The notes: generated by a model from the letters alone, not told the origin. DNA of 64,000 nucleotides from Rouxiella sp. WC2420 (GCF_041200025.1 NZ_CP165628.1:1736001-1800000); one strand, 5' to 3'; shown: positions 1 to 9,342, numbered from the stretch's first letter. Numbers and translations are program-made.

Positions 1-771
1 CATGGTCGACAGGAATATTGGGAAATTCAGCCCGAAGGTGCCGATCAGAAATAGCATTATCAATGAGGCTTTGAGGTCATCACGAGCCCATACGTAGCGA
101 AATCCTTCGCTAAAACTGCCCCGCGTGCGCAACGCCCTGGCACGGGTATGTAAATCTTTGACGCGAAATAGTGACAATGACACAAGCACGGCGACGAAGC
201 TGATACCGTTAATCAAAAAAGCCCAACCGGTACCTACAGAGGCGATGGTTAGGCCAGCGATAGCCGGGCCGACCATTCGTGCGGCATTAAACGAAGTTGA
301 GTTCAGCGCTACCGCGTTCGATAAATCGGCATCGCCAACAAGTTCTGCAACGAAAGTCTGCCGTACCGGCGCATCAAAGGCTGAAGCGCAGCCGAAGACA
401 AAGGCAAAGATATAAACTTGCCACAGTTGCACCACGCCGCAGACGGTAAGTAAGCCCAGCAATATTGCCAGCACGCCCATGGTTGCCTGAGTCAGCATCA
501 GCATCTTGCGCTGATTGAAATGGTCGGCAGCAAAACCGGTCCACGGCAGCAACAGAATTTGCGGGCCAAACTGAAGTGCCATGACCGTTCCCACGGCCGA
601 GGCATTGTGGTGGGTTAGCTGAGTCAGTACCAACCAGTCTTGTGCCGTCCGCTGCATCCAGGTGCCAATGTTGGAAACCAGCGAGCCGGCCGCCCACACC
701 CGATAGTTGAAGATACGCAGGGAACGGAATATGCCTTTTGCGGCACGCGAACCTTCTACAGCACCAGTCAT
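1..771 (-). CDS. MFS exporter, EntS-like (MFS_3), 3' end outside window
   Basis: The first 257 codons of a major facilitator superfamily transporter are visible; the gene reads leftward off the window. The protein opens with a short cytoplasmic tail, then NYRVWAAGSLVSNIGTWMQ and hydrophobic helices. The stretch RMVGPAIAGL and the loop FRVKDLHTRARALRTRGSF are typical of the enterobactin-exporter-like MFS_3 group. I chose the ATG at 771 because it precedes the first conserved helix; other starts up to 886 cannot be excluded. Substrate unknown: it may export a small organic molecule or drug by proton antiport. A related MFS_3 protein lies at 12694-13944. The gene is on the same strand as the ABC operon ending at 950, but a 178-base gap with a strong palindrome separates them, so it is probably transcribed separately. 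Confidence 0.8.
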   Translation of the reverse strand, partial: MTGAVEGSRAAKGIFRSLRIFNYRVWAAGSLVSNIGTWMQRTAQDWLVLTQLTHHNASAVGTVMALQFGPQILLLPWTGFAADHFNQRKMLMLTQATMGVLAILLGLLTVCGVVQLWQVYIFAFVFGCASAFDAPVRQTFVAELVGDADLSNAVALNSTSFNAARMVGPAIAGLTIASVGTGWAFLINGISFVAVLVSLSLFRVKDLHTRARALRTRGSFSEGFRYVWARDDLKASLIMLFLIGTFGLNFPIFLSTM

Positions 772-874
772 AAAAGTTGTGTTCTGATAAACATCGGAAA
801 AAGCAGAGGCATGCAAGGTGGCCTTTAATGATGAGCGAAAAAATGAGGTCAAAAGGGAGGATAGTGATAACCAC

Positions 875-912
875 ATGATTGAGCAATATTAAAAAATGTA
901 TTGCTCAATCAT
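875..912. promoter_or_regulatory. perfect 14-bp palindrome between ABC operon and MFS gene
   Basis: ATGATTGAGCAATA (875-888) and its exact reverse complement (899-912) are separated by a 10-base AT-rich loop. It lies downstream of the minus-strand ABC operon and about 100 bases upstream of the minus-strand MFS start. It could be a transcription terminator (the stem is AT-rich and a T-rich run is only weakly present) or an operator for the MFS gene. The symmetry is seen directly; the role is inference. Confidence 0.5.
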
Positions 913-949
913 CTTTTAGGCAAAAAATAGGGGGGGGATTTAGAAACGG

Positions 950-1795
950 TTACAACACTTTTTCCAGAAAACGACGGGTACGCTGATGGCGTGGGTTATC
1001 CAGTACTTGCGAGGCGCTGCCGGTCTCTACCACTGAACCATCAACCATAAACACCACGCGATCCGCCACCTGGCGAGCAAAGCCGATTTCATGGGTCACC
1101 ACCACCAGCGTGACGCCAGAATCTGCCAGCTTTTTGATAACGTCGAGCACTTCGCCGACCAGCTCTGGGTCCAGCGCCGAGGTGGGCTCGTCGAACAGCA
1201 TGACTTTAGGGTTCAACGCCAATGCGCGGGCGATAGCAATACGTTGCTGCTGTCCGCCAGAAAGATGCCGTGGCCAGGCGTGTGCCTTGTCGCGCAGTCC
1301 TACAGTATCGAGCAACTCATACGCGCGCTCAATCGCCTGTTTGCGTTTAAATAAACCGTGAACGATCGGCGCTTCAATAAGATTGTCCAACACGGTCATA
1401 TGCGGAAACAGGTTAAAGTTCTGGAAAACGTAACCACAATGGATTCGCTGTTTGAGAATGGCTTTTTCTTTAAGCTCGTAAAGTTTGTCACCTTTACGAC
1501 GATAACCGACATAGTCGCCATCGATTTGAATAAAACCCTCATCCACTCTTTCCAGATGATTAATAGTGCGCAGCAGAGTAGATTTTCCTGAACCCGAAGG
1601 CCCTAATATTACTGTTACCGTGCCTGGCTCAATGGACAGGCTAACGTTATTCAACGCCTTGAAAGCACCATAGGATTTACTGAGATTATTAATTTCAATT
1701 CGTCCGACATTCTGCGCATGACGGGTTACGCGTTTAATGGGCCGGGGCGCGTCTGGCGCAGGGCGATTAACAAAGAGATCAAAAGCTTCAGACAT
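950..1795 (-). CDS. polar amino acid ABC transporter, ATP-binding protein
   Basis: ATPase subunit of a PAAT-family (GlnQ/HisP/TcyN-like) importer that powers uptake through the permease at 1810-2724 with the binding protein at 3296-4222. Seen: Walker A GPSGSGKST, signature LSGGQQQRIA, Walker B VMLFDEPTSALD and the H-loop VVTHE, in normal order and at normal family length (281 aa). The open frame runs 12 codons further upstream, but AGGAG placed just before the ATG at 1795 favours this start, leaving 14 bases after the permease stop. A roughly 30-residue N-terminal extension precedes the usual IEINNLSKSYG start of the domain. Last gene of a four-gene minus-strand operon. Substrate inferred from context to be an S-modified cysteine or cystine-like compound. 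Confidence 0.9.
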   Translation of the reverse strand: MSEAFDLFVNRPAPDAPRPIKRVTRHAQNVGRIEINNLSKSYGAFKALNNVSLSIEPGTVTVILGPSGSGKSTLLRTINHLERVDEGFIQIDGDYVGYRRKGDKLYELKEKAILKQRIHCGYVFQNFNLFPHMTVLDNLIEAPIVHGLFKRKQAIERAYELLDTVGLRDKAHAWPRHLSGGQQQRIAIARALALNPKVMLFDEPTSALDPELVGEVLDVIKKLADSGVTLVVVTHEIGFARQVADRVVFMVDGSVVETGSASQVLDNPRHQRTRRFLEKVL

Positions 1796-1809
1796 ATTTT
1801 CGCTCCTGT

Positions 1810-2724
1810 TTAAGGTCGGGTTGCGCGCCATTGCAGCAGGCGTTGCAGAGGAGTCAGGGCTACCTGACGCATAGTGCCGCGAGCAAAATACCGCTCAACG
1901 TAATATTGCAATACCGAAAGCACAGTCGTTATCACCAGATACCAAACGGTTGCCACCATCAGCAACGGAATGACCTGCTGCGTGCGGTTGTAAAGTATCT
2001 GCACGGTGTAAAAAAGTTCCGGCATGGAGATGACGTAAACGATAGCCGTGCCTTTGGCTAGACCGATTACTTCGTTAAACCCGGTTGGGATAATCGCCCG
2101 CAGCGCCTGTGGCAGAATGATGCGGAAAGTGCGGCGATAAGACGGTAAACCCAGCGCGGCGGCGGCTTCGTGCTGCCCCTGTTCAACACCAATAATACCG
2201 CCGCGAATAATCTCGGCCGTATAGGCTGACTGCACCAGCGACAAGCCAAGCACGGCAACGGTAAACTGGTCCAAAAGATCGACTGTAGGATGTTTGAAGA
2301 ATTCAATATTGGTGAATGGGATGCCCAGCGACAGGTTGTCGTACAAATACGAGAAGTTATAGAGAACAATGAGCACCAGTAACAGCGGCAGCGAACGAAA
2401 TAGCCAGATGTATCCCCATGCCAGCGAATTCAGTAAATAAGATTTTGATAAACGAGCCAGCGCCAGCAAGGTGCCAAAAATAATGCCAAACACCGTGCCG
2501 AGCAGGGTGAGTAGCAGCGTTCTTGCCAGGCCGGATAATATCACCGGCTCAAAGAAATACTGCCTGAAAACGCCCCAGTCCCAACGAGGATTTGTCGCAA
2601 TTGACTGCGCAATCGCCAACAGAATAAAAATGGCGAAAACGGCGCCCAGCATTCGCAGTGGATAACGGGCCGCAACGACCTTAAGCGGAACCAAAGGAGC
2701 AGAGCGCGGATTGACATCAGTCAT
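1810..2724 (-). CDS. polar amino acid ABC transporter, permease
   Basis: Inner-membrane permease of the HEQRo/PAAT type, 304 aa. After a 25-residue cytoplasmic tail there is a first membrane helix (LGAVFAIFILLAIAQSIA), then a conserved core with LARTLLLTLLGTVFG, RSLPLLLVLIVLYN and the EAA coupling loop EAAAALGLPSYRRTF followed by ILPQALRAIIP. The start has an AAGGAAAAGG ribosome site. Its first 8 bases overlap the end of the acetyltransferase gene, showing translational coupling. It probably works as a homodimer with the ATPase at 950-1795. Homologues in yxe/tcy-type clusters import cystine or S-modified cysteines; substrate here is inference. Confidence 0.9.
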   Translation of the reverse strand: MTDVNPRSAPLVPLKVVAARYPLRMLGAVFAIFILLAIAQSIATNPRWDWGVFRQYFFEPVILSGLARTLLLTLLGTVFGIIFGTLLALARLSKSYLLNSLAWGYIWLFRSLPLLLVLIVLYNFSYLYDNLSLGIPFTNIEFFKHPTVDLLDQFTVAVLGLSLVQSAYTAEIIRGGIIGVEQGQHEAAAALGLPSYRRTFRIILPQALRAIIPTGFNEVIGLAKGTAIVYVISMPELFYTVQILYNRTQQVIPLLMVATVWYLVITTVLSVLQYYVERYFARGTMRQVALTPLQRLLQWRATRP

Positions 2725-3280
2725 AGGCCTTTTCCTTCAACGCATTAACCACCGCGTTTTCTTCGACTGCCTGCTCGATTGAGGCGGCAATCGCACTCAG
2801 CGGTTTCAGAAAGCGCAGGCGACCATCGTAAGGCGGTTTAGAAAATATTTCACGGTCAAGGGTGATATCGAACTGTGGCTCATAACCTTGTGAAAGATAA
2901 AGTTTCACTGCTTCCGGCTGGCGGAAACCGGTAGTCAGAAATACACGGTTATAGCCTTGCTCAAACGCCAGTCGTTCCAGTTCCTGTACCACTTTTTTCG
3001 CCAGACCCTGTTGGCGCAGCGTGGCGTCGGTCCAAATGCGTTTCAGCTCGGCGGTATTTTCGTCATAACGTTTATACGCACCCATGGCGATAGGTTGTCC
3101 ATCGCGCAGCAGCACAATGAATACCCCGTCAGGCGCAGCATAAAGGCTGGCCGGATCAACCTCTTGATTATTGCTGAAAAAGTCAGCGTACCGCGCTTTG
3201 TATTCACCAAACAGACCCTGAATAATCGGCACTATCAATGGGTCATCAGGCGTAGTGTGAATAAATTTATCTTGGCTCAT
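2717..3280 (-). CDS. GNAT N-acetyltransferase, SccA/YxeL-like
   Basis: A GCN5-related acetyltransferase of 187 aa. The acetyl-CoA loop is LRQQGLAKKVVQELE (an R/Q-x-x-G-x-A type motif), preceded by the beta-4 strand AELKRIWTDATLRQQ and followed by a C-terminal region with a second conserved GYNRVFLTTG strand. I chose the ATG at 3280, which has AGGA 8 bases upstream; an in-frame TTG at 3295 is less likely. It sits between the binding protein and the permease of an amino-acid ABC transporter and opposite a flavin monooxygenase. This is the gene content of the Bacillus yxe cluster, where the acetyltransferase N-acetylates S-(2-succino)cysteine. That role is inferred from context, not from a specific motif. 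Confidence 0.8.
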   Translation of the reverse strand: MSQDKFIHTTPDDPLIVPIIQGLFGEYKARYADFFSNNQEVDPASLYAAPDGVFIVLLRDGQPIAMGAYKRYDENTAELKRIWTDATLRQQGLAKKVVQELERLAFEQGYNRVFLTTGFRQPEAVKLYLSQGYEPQFDITLDREIFSKPPYDGRLRFLKPLSAIAASIEQAVEENAVVNALKEKAYD

Positions 3281-3295
3281 AGGTTTTTCCTGCAA

Positions 3296-4222
3296 TCAGT
3301 CGCCGAGTCCCGGCGGGTTAATCTCAGAATGATCAATCTTCTCGACGCTCTCACCCCAGCGATCCAGCACTTGCAGATAGCTGCCGTTGGCAATTGCGCT
3401 GTTGATTGAGGCCTGAACTGCATCAACCAGCCCATTGCCTTTTTTAATTGTGAAAGCGATGTTGGCGGTTTTCGGCCAGCCGCCCGGTACGATACCGACC
3501 AGTTTGGTGTTGCCAGTGAGTTTGGCGCGATAGGCGTAAGCTACGTTAGGACCAAACTGAGCATCGGCGCGCCCGGACTGAAGAGCCAGCGTTGCGGCTG
3601 CATCGTCGGTCACGTATATCGGCGTGAACGGCTTGAGGCCCTTGGCCTGATTTTCTTTATCCCAGGCCAGCAGCACAGACTCCTGATTTGTGCCGGAGCC
3701 GACAATAATGCGTTTTCCGGCAATATCCGGCGCAGACTTGATCGACGTAATTTTACTGGTGGATTTCACGTAAAAGCCCAGCGTGTCTTGGCGATAGGTC
3801 GCGAAATCGAATTTGGTTTTACGATCCCTGGTGACGGTAATGTTGTAGGCCGCGGCGTCATACTTGCCTGAGGTCACGCCCAGCGGCCAGTCTTCCCACG
3901 AGGCCGGAACCAGTTTGACCTTGAGGCCTAGCCCGTCGGCGACCAGGCGAGCGATATCTGCCTCGCTGCCAATCACCGTTTTATTATCACGAGCGAAAAG
4001 GCCAAAAGGCGGTGCGCTGCCCAGAACTGCAACCGCAACGGTTAAATATCCGGGATTGACGAATTTAAAGTTAGTCGGAATTTTTGCCGCGGCTTGAGCA
4101 TTTTTAGGCGTATCAATGGGCTTTTCATTGGCAATCAGATCAATACCGGTATTCGCTGCATTTGCCAGCGAAGAAATAGTCATTAGCACGGCGATGGCGG
4201 TTAATTTTTTGTGATGCGTCAT
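3296..4222 (-). CDS. periplasmic amino acid-binding protein (SBP family 3)
   Basis: Solute-binding protein of 308 aa with a clear signal peptide (LTAIAVLMTISSLANA, cleavage probably after ANA). The mature part has family-3 features: FKFVNPGYLTVAVAVLGSAPPFG, EADIARLVADGLGLKVKLV, the YDAAAYNITVTRDRK segment that normally contacts the amino-acid backbone, and AGKRIIVGSGTNQE at the second lobe. It captures the substrate in the periplasm for the permease and ATPase encoded downstream. First gene of the minus-strand operon; only 15 bases separate its stop from the acetyltransferase ATG. Its promoter must lie in 4223-4468, shared with the divergent operon. Confidence 0.9.
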   Translation of the reverse strand: MTHHKKLTAIAVLMTISSLANAANTGIDLIANEKPIDTPKNAQAAAKIPTNFKFVNPGYLTVAVAVLGSAPPFGLFARDNKTVIGSEADIARLVADGLGLKVKLVPASWEDWPLGVTSGKYDAAAYNITVTRDRKTKFDFATYRQDTLGFYVKSTSKITSIKSAPDIAGKRIIVGSGTNQESVLLAWDKENQAKGLKPFTPIYVTDDAAATLALQSGRADAQFGPNVAYAYRAKLTGNTKLVGIVPGGWPKTANIAFTIKKGNGLVDAVQASINSAIANGSYLQVLDRWGESVEKIDHSEINPPGLGD

Positions 4223-4468
4223 TGTTATTATTTGTCCAGTTAATTAACTCATTGAGCTGTTGATTTCACTATTCCCGAGGCTTAACCCGAAGTAAAACAA
4301 CAAAATTAACTATCCAAATTGAGAAAATGAAAATGGGCGCGAATTAAAGGAAATAATCTGGAAATGCTTTAGCTAATTAGCTGCATTGGTTGTGACGTTT
4401 AAGTATTTAGTGTGCTCGGGGTTTTATGGAAATATCAAATAAATCTCTCTGTAATAAGGATGCTTACC
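4223..4468. promoter_or_regulatory. divergent promoter region with palindrome AGCTAATTAGCT
   Basis: This 246-base AT-rich stretch separates the two divergent transport operons and must hold both promoters. It contains a perfect 12-bp palindrome, AGCTAATTAGCT, at 4371-4382, embedded in a looser symmetric TGC...GCA context, about 90 bases before the monooxygenase start. A single regulator acting on both operons would fit, but no regulator gene is adjacent and the binding factor is unknown. A CysB/Cbl-type sulfur regulator is one possibility from context only. Confidence 0.45.
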
Positions 4469-5818
4469 ATGAGCCAATCGAAGAAAAGTATTAAGCTGGG
4501 CCTGATGCTGCACGGAGCAGGCGGTCATATGAATTCATGGCGTCATCATAAAGCGCCAGCGGATGCCAGTGTCAATTTCCCTTATTTTCGTGAACTGGCC
4601 CTGCGCGCCGAAGCGGCAAACTTCGATTTCCTGTTTGTTGCCGATGGTCTGCATATTAATGAAAAATCATTGCCACATTTCCTGAACCGCTTTGAACCGA
4701 TTGCGCTGCTGTCCGCACTGGCCTCTGCTACCCAGCGCATTGGTCTGGCAGGGACAATTTCCACCTCCTATAGCGATCCTTTTACCGTGGCTCGTCAGTT
4801 GGCGACGGTTGATAACATCAGTCAGGGGCGTGCAGGCTGGAACGTGGTGACTTCGCCGCTTGCGGGCTCGGCCAGGAATTTTGGCAAGGATCACCCAGAA
4901 CATTCCCTGCGTTATCAGATTGCTGAAGAATATATCAGCGTGGTGCAAGGTCTATGGGATTCATGGGAAGACGACGCCTTCACCCGCGACCGCGAAAGCG
5001 GGGTGTTTTTCGACGCCTCCAAGCTGCATAAGTTGAATCACGAAGGGCGTTTCTTCTCGGTTGAAGGGCCACTGAACATTCAGCGTTCCCCGCAGGGACA
5101 GCCGGTTATCTTCCAGGCGGGGGCCTCGGATACCGGGATTGGACTGGCGGGTAAATCTGCCGACGCGGTGTTCACCAATGCCCGTACCCTGGAAGAAGCG
5201 CAAGCTTACGCCGCCAAATTGCAGAGTGAAGTGGCGAAAAACAATCGCCATCCGGTGGGCATTTTCCCGGGTATTAGCCCGATTGTGGGAACAACGGCCG
5301 AAGAGGCCGAAGAGAAATACCAATATCTGCTTTCATTATTGTCGGTTGAAGATGCCCTGGCCTATTTAGGGCGCTTCTTCGATCACCACGACTTCTCGCA
5401 GTATCCGCTGGACGGTCCGTTCCCTGACGTCGGCAATCTGGGGCAAAACACCTTCCGCTCTACCACCGATCAAATTAAACGTCGCGCCAAAGAAGAGAAT
5501 CTGACCTTACGTGAGATTGCTTTTCAGACCACATTACCGAGAGGCGAGTTCTTCGGCACACCTGAGCAGGTGGCGGAGACCTTTATTCGCTGGGTCGAGG
5601 AGGGGGCGGCAACCGGCTTTATCATCAGCGGGCCGGTATTGAACGAAGCGCTTGATGATATCACCCGTTTAGTGCTGCCTATTCTGGCCGATCGCGGCTA
5701 TTGGCACCCTTCTACGGAGGCCAAAACGCTGCGTGAGCGTCTGGATATTCCGTTCAAATCCAATCGCTATTCGCAGAAAAACAAAATTCGCGAGTCCACG
5801 AGCATTGTGGCCAAGTAA
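4469..5818 (+). CDS. FMN-dependent LLM monooxygenase (NtaA/SnaA/DszA/SoxA family), SccC/YxeK-like
   Basis: A bacterial-luciferase-like flavin monooxygenase of 449 aa, the normal length for the NtaA/SnaA/DszA family; it needs reduced FMN from a separate reductase and acts in the cytoplasm. Seen: [26 protein letters not shown] near the N-terminus, [37 protein letters not shown], and the C-terminal [22 protein letters not shown]. The frame opens at 4412, but AAGGA lies 8 bases before the ATG at 4469, so that start is chosen. In the yxe/scc pathway this enzyme oxidises N-acetyl-S-(2-succino)cysteine to release the succino group. It leads an operon with a second ABC importer, and sulfonate or thioether use in general remains an alternative. 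Confidence 0.85.
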   Translation: MSQSKKSIKLGLMLHGAGGHMNSWRHHKAPADASVNFPYFRELALRAEAANFDFLFVADGLHINEKSLPHFLNRFEPIALLSALASATQRIGLAGTISTSYSDPFTVARQLATVDNISQGRAGWNVVTSPLAGSARNFGKDHPEHSLRYQIAEEYISVVQGLWDSWEDDAFTRDRESGVFFDASKLHKLNHEGRFFSVEGPLNIQRSPQGQPVIFQAGASDTGIGLAGKSADAVFTNARTLEEAQAYAAKLQSEVAKNNRHPVGIFPGISPIVGTTAEEAEEKYQYLLSLLSVEDALAYLGRFFDHHDFSQYPLDGPFPDVGNLGQNTFRSTTDQIKRRAKEENLTLREIAFQTTLPRGEFFGTPEQVAETFIRWVEEGAATGFIISGPVLNEALDDITRLVLPILADRGYWHPSTEAKTLRERLDIPFKSNRYSQKNKIRESTSIVAK

Positions 5819-5839
5819 TTGAATAATAAGGATAGGGAC

Positions 5840-7477
5840 GTGCAAGAGTTTTCAAATACCTCTCTGCGGACGGGATCGCGACTGCGGCGGCTGGTTTTTC
5901 CATTGCTGATGGCTTCTGCGCTCACCGCCTGTGATAAACCGGAAGCAGCCTCGGCCAGCAATAAACCTGCTGCCGATACGCCGCATTCTGGCGGGACTCT
6001 GTTGGTGGCTATCGATACCGATCCTAACTGCCTGGATCCGCAGCAAGTCGGCAACAATAACTCGCTCAATATCGGGCGTCAGTTAACCGATTCCCTCACC
6101 GATCAGGACCCGCAAACCGGCAAAATCGTGCCATGGCTGGCGACCCAGTGGCAGGTCAGCGATGACAACCGCAGTTTCAGCTTTACGCTACGCGATGGCG
6201 TAACTTTCAGCGACGGCACGCCGTTTAACTCGCAGTCGGTGAAGGACAATCTAGAAGCCATCGTCGCGATGGGCGCGCGTTCTTCGCTGGCCTCGACCTA
6301 TCTCAAGGGCCTGAGCAGTATTGAAACGCCGGATGCAAAACATGTGGTGATCAAATTTGTGCAGCCAAATGCGCAGTTTCTGCAGGCAACCTCGACCATG
6401 AGCCTCGGTTTCTTCGCTAACTCTACCGTGAAGGCGACGGTGGATGCGCGCTGTCAGGGTAATCTGGTGGGTACCGGTCCGTTTGTGCTCAAGACTTTTG
6501 TGCATAATCAGAAAGTCGATATTACCCGGCGTCAGGGCTACCAGTGGCCGTCGTCGCTGGCGCAGCATCGGGGCGACAGCTATCTCGACGGCATTGAGTA
6601 TCGCGTGGTGCCAGAGTCTGGAGTGCGTTTCGGCAGTCTTGTCTCGGGACAGTTAGACCTCAATGCCGGTGTTACGCCTCAGGATGAGCCGCTAATTTTG
6701 GCAAAAAAATTGCCGATCATCGCGCGAACCAATCCGGGACTGGTTTACAGCCTGTTTCCGAATCAGTCGATGCCGCTAATGGCCGATGAGAGCGTGCGAA
6801 AGGCGCTGAATCTGGCCATCGACCGCGCCGCCTTGCAGCCAATTTTGTCGCGCTATCAGGCACCGGCCAGCTCGGTACTGGCGAAAACTACGCCGCTGTA
6901 TCAAGACCTCGGCAGCCAGTTGAAATATGACCCACAGGCTGCTGAAAACTTGTTGAATAAAGATGGCTGGGTGAAAGGCGCGGACGGGGTGCGCGTCAAA
7001 GGTGGCCAGCGTTTGAGATTTACCCTGACTTACTGGCAATCCGCACCGTTTATCGAGTTGGTACAGCAGCAACTGAGGAAAGTCGGCATTGATATTCAGT
7101 TGGATAAAGCACCGATTGGGCAAGTGATCGCCCGGCAGTCCAGCGGTTCGCAGGAGGTGGAGTTCTATAATCTGACCCGTTCCGACCCGGATGTACTGCG
7201 CACGGTCTTCGATGCGGGTCCTGGCGGGCGTAATGTCAACAAACGGGCAGCGAATCAGATTGATAGCGCGCTACAGCAGTCAAGTCAGACGTTGGACAAT
7301 GACAAGCGGCAGCGACTGGTCAGCGACGCGGCCAAAGGACTGATTGCCGACGGTGATGCCATTCCGCTGGTGGAGCTGGCGACGGTGATTGCCACTGGCA
7401 ATAACGTTCACGGCTTCCGTTACGACGCTTCATCGCGTTTCCAGCTGTATGACACCTGGCTTTCACCGAAATCGTAA
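5840..7477 (+). CDS. lipoprotein solute-binding protein, SBP family 5 (peptide/nickel type)
   Basis: Binding protein of about 545 aa for the ABC importer encoded downstream. It has a lipoprotein signal: basic start (RLRRL), hydrophobic stretch and lipobox LTAC, so it should be anchored to the inner membrane facing the periplasm. Family-5 signatures are present: LDPQQVGNN, the LATQWQVSDDNRSFSFTLRDGVTFSDGTPFN block, GTGPFVLK and VRKALNLAIDRAAL. I favour the GTG at 5840, which follows AAGGATAGGG, over the in-frame TTG at 5819 that directly abuts the previous stop. Cluster context suggests a modified amino acid, a thioether or a small peptide as ligand; the family binds very varied ligands. Confidence 0.88.
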   Translation: MQEFSNTSLRTGSRLRRLVFPLLMASALTACDKPEAASASNKPAADTPHSGGTLLVAIDTDPNCLDPQQVGNNNSLNIGRQLTDSLTDQDPQTGKIVPWLATQWQVSDDNRSFSFTLRDGVTFSDGTPFNSQSVKDNLEAIVAMGARSSLASTYLKGLSSIETPDAKHVVIKFVQPNAQFLQATSTMSLGFFANSTVKATVDARCQGNLVGTGPFVLKTFVHNQKVDITRRQGYQWPSSLAQHRGDSYLDGIEYRVVPESGVRFGSLVSGQLDLNAGVTPQDEPLILAKKLPIIARTNPGLVYSLFPNQSMPLMADESVRKALNLAIDRAALQPILSRYQAPASSVLAKTTPLYQDLGSQLKYDPQAAENLLNKDGWVKGADGVRVKGGQRLRFTLTYWQSAPFIELVQQQLRKVGIDIQLDKAPIGQVIARQSSGSQEVEFYNLTRSDPDVLRTVFDAGPGGRNVNKRAANQIDSALQQSSQTLDNDKRQRLVSDAAKGLIADGDAIPLVELATVIATGNNVHGFRYDASSRFQLYDTWLSPKS

Positions 7478-7492
7478 AAGGATAGGGCGCAC

Positions 7493-8503
7493 ATGACTGA
7501 CAAAACCTGGATTTCCGATAATCCAATCGACAAAATCAACGCCAGCGGGCCGCGCGTCCACTGGCTTGTCAAGCGGGTGTTGACGAGTCTTGCCGTGCTG
7601 TGGGCGGCCTATACGCTGACGTTTCTGATCCTCTACATTTTGCCGTCAGACCCCGTGACCATCATGCTCAATCAGGGAGAACAGAGCACGGTGGATATCG
7701 CGCAGGTTAACGCGCTCAAGGCGCTGTATCACCTCGATGAGCCTTTCTATATACAGTACGCGTGGTCAATTTGGGACCTGCTGCACTTTGATTTGGGGCG
7801 CTCGATTGTCAGTGGTGATCCGGTGACGCGTTTAGTGTTACAGGCATTACCGCCGACCCTGTTGCTGGCATTGTGCGCCCTTACCGTAGCAATTATTGTC
7901 GGCGGGGGATTAGCCGCCGGGGTCAGTGTATTGCCCGCTGGCCGACTTAAATCGGCATTTTTGGCATTGCCCTCTCTGGGGGCGGCGCTGCCGACTTTCT
8001 GGCTCGGTTTGCTGCTGTTGCAGGCCTTCTCTTTCAGTCATGCCTGGTTCCCGGCGATGGGCAATCAGGGATGGCAATCTCTGGTGCTGCCGACGTTAAC
8101 GTTAGCCGTTCCAACGGCGGCCATGCTGGCACAGGTAATGAACCGCTCGCTGGCCGAAGTGTGGCGGCGGCCGTTTATTGACGCGCTGCGTTTAAAAGGT
8201 GCCAGCACCGCGCATTTATTATGGCGACATGTCTTGCCCAACGCGGCGATCCCGCTGCTGACGTTGACCGGCATGATTTTCGGCCATCTACTGGCTGGCG
8301 CGGTGGTCACGGAAACCATTTTTTCGCGCGAAGGACTGGGCCGACTGGCGCAGGGCGCGGTCTCGACTCAGGATATTCCGGTAGTGCAGGGCGTGGTTCT
8401 GACCGCTGCGATAGTCTTTGTGCTGGTGAACTTTGTGGTCGATCTCCTTTATCCGCTGCTCGACCCGCGTTTAGGCAGCCTCTCGGCAGGAGGTGGCAAA
8501 TGA
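7493..8503 (+). CDS. ABC transporter permease, DppB/OppB type
   Basis: First of the two permeases of the peptide/nickel-type importer, 336 aa with about six membrane helices. Seen: N-terminal LTSLAVLWAAYTLTFLILYILPSDPV, the FDLGRSIVSGDPV segment usual in DppB relatives, and the coupling loop with DALRLKGASTAHLLWRHVLPNA. AAGGATAGGG precedes the ATG. It starts 15 bases after the binding-protein gene and overlaps the next permease by 4 bases (ATGA), a classic translationally coupled arrangement. Confidence 0.92.
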   Translation: MTDKTWISDNPIDKINASGPRVHWLVKRVLTSLAVLWAAYTLTFLILYILPSDPVTIMLNQGEQSTVDIAQVNALKALYHLDEPFYIQYAWSIWDLLHFDLGRSIVSGDPVTRLVLQALPPTLLLALCALTVAIIVGGGLAAGVSVLPAGRLKSAFLALPSLGAALPTFWLGLLLLQAFSFSHAWFPAMGNQGWQSLVLPTLTLAVPTAAMLAQVMNRSLAEVWRRPFIDALRLKGASTAHLLWRHVLPNAAIPLLTLTGMIFGHLLAGAVVTETIFSREGLGRLAQGAVSTQDIPVVQGVVLTAAIVFVLVNFVVDLLYPLLDPRLGSLSAGGGK

Positions 8504-9342
8504 GTCTTATTCTGCCTGGTGAACGGGCGCTTACCTCGCGTCGGCGTTTAGCCTTTACGCTGTGGTTGAGTCTGGCGGTATTACTGGTGGTGGCGCTGTG
8601 GGCTATGGTTCCCAGTGTGTTTAGTCATCAGGACCCACTGGTTGGCGATCCGCTTGGCGCATTGCAGGCACCTTCGGTTTCACACTGGTTTGGAACCGAT
8701 CATCTGGGGCGCGATATCTACAGCCGCACGGTTTACGGAACCGCACTGACCTTGAAAGCCACACTGTTTTCAGTGGCGATAGCGTTAGTGGTTGGCGCGT
8801 CAATCGGCGTCATTTCCGGCTACGTGGGGGGGCGAACCGACCAGCTGTTTATGCGCATTATTGAGGTGCTGATGGCGATACCTAATCTGTTGCTGGCAAT
8901 GGCGATTGTCACCGTTTTAGGTTTTGGGACACTGCACATTGCTGTCGCAGTAGGACTGTCATCGGTAGCCACTTTTGCCCGCCTGTCGCGAGGAGAGGTG
9001 TTACGCAGCAAGGTCAATTTGTTTGTGGAAGCCGCGCGCGCCGGAGGTGTCAGTCATCTGACTATTGTACGCCGTCACATCATTCCTCATGCGCTGGCAC
9101 CGGTGCTGTCACTGGCTGCGCTGGAGCTGGGTTTTGCGCTGCTGTCAGTGTCGGCGCTGAGTTTTCTTGGCTTCGGTGCGCCACCTCCGCAGCCGGAATG
9201 GGGGTTGCTTATTTCCGAAGGCCGTAACTACATTGCGGCTGCCTGGTGGTACACCACGTTACCGGGTTTGATTATCGTGTTTGCCGTGCTGGCAACTAAC
9301 CGGGTCGCTGGATTTATTCAAGACCGAGCGGAGGAACAATGA
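8500..9342 (+). CDS. ABC transporter permease, DppC/OppC type
   Basis: Second permease, 280 aa, forming a heterodimer with the product at 7493-8503. Seen: SHWFGTDHLGRDIYSR, the near-invariant DppC-type signature, and the coupling loop FVEAARAGGVSHLTIVRRHIIPHALAP; it ends with a typical FIQDRAEE tail. The start at 8500 has AGGAGG 6 bases upstream and overlaps the previous stop by 4 bases. Its own end overlaps the ATPase start in the same ATGA fashion. A longer open frame begins at 8221, but that part is an out-of-frame shadow of the upstream permease. Confidence 0.92.
   Translation: MSLILPGERALTSRRRLAFTLWLSLAVLLVVALWAMVPSVFSHQDPLVGDPLGALQAPSVSHWFGTDHLGRDIYSRTVYGTALTLKATLFSVAIALVVGASIGVISGYVGGRTDQLFMRIIEVLMAIPNLLLAMAIVTVLGFGTLHIAVAVGLSSVATFARLSRGEVLRSKVNLFVEAARAGGVSHLTIVRRHIIPHALAPVLSLAALELGFALLSVSALSFLGFGAPPPQPEWGLLISEGRNYIAAAWWYTTLPGLIIVFAVLATNRVAGFIQDRAEEQ

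Noticed and set aside
374-886. 170-codon minus-strand ORF
   Set aside because: Out-of-frame shadow of the MFS gene at 1-771, whose real frame has conserved transporter blocks.
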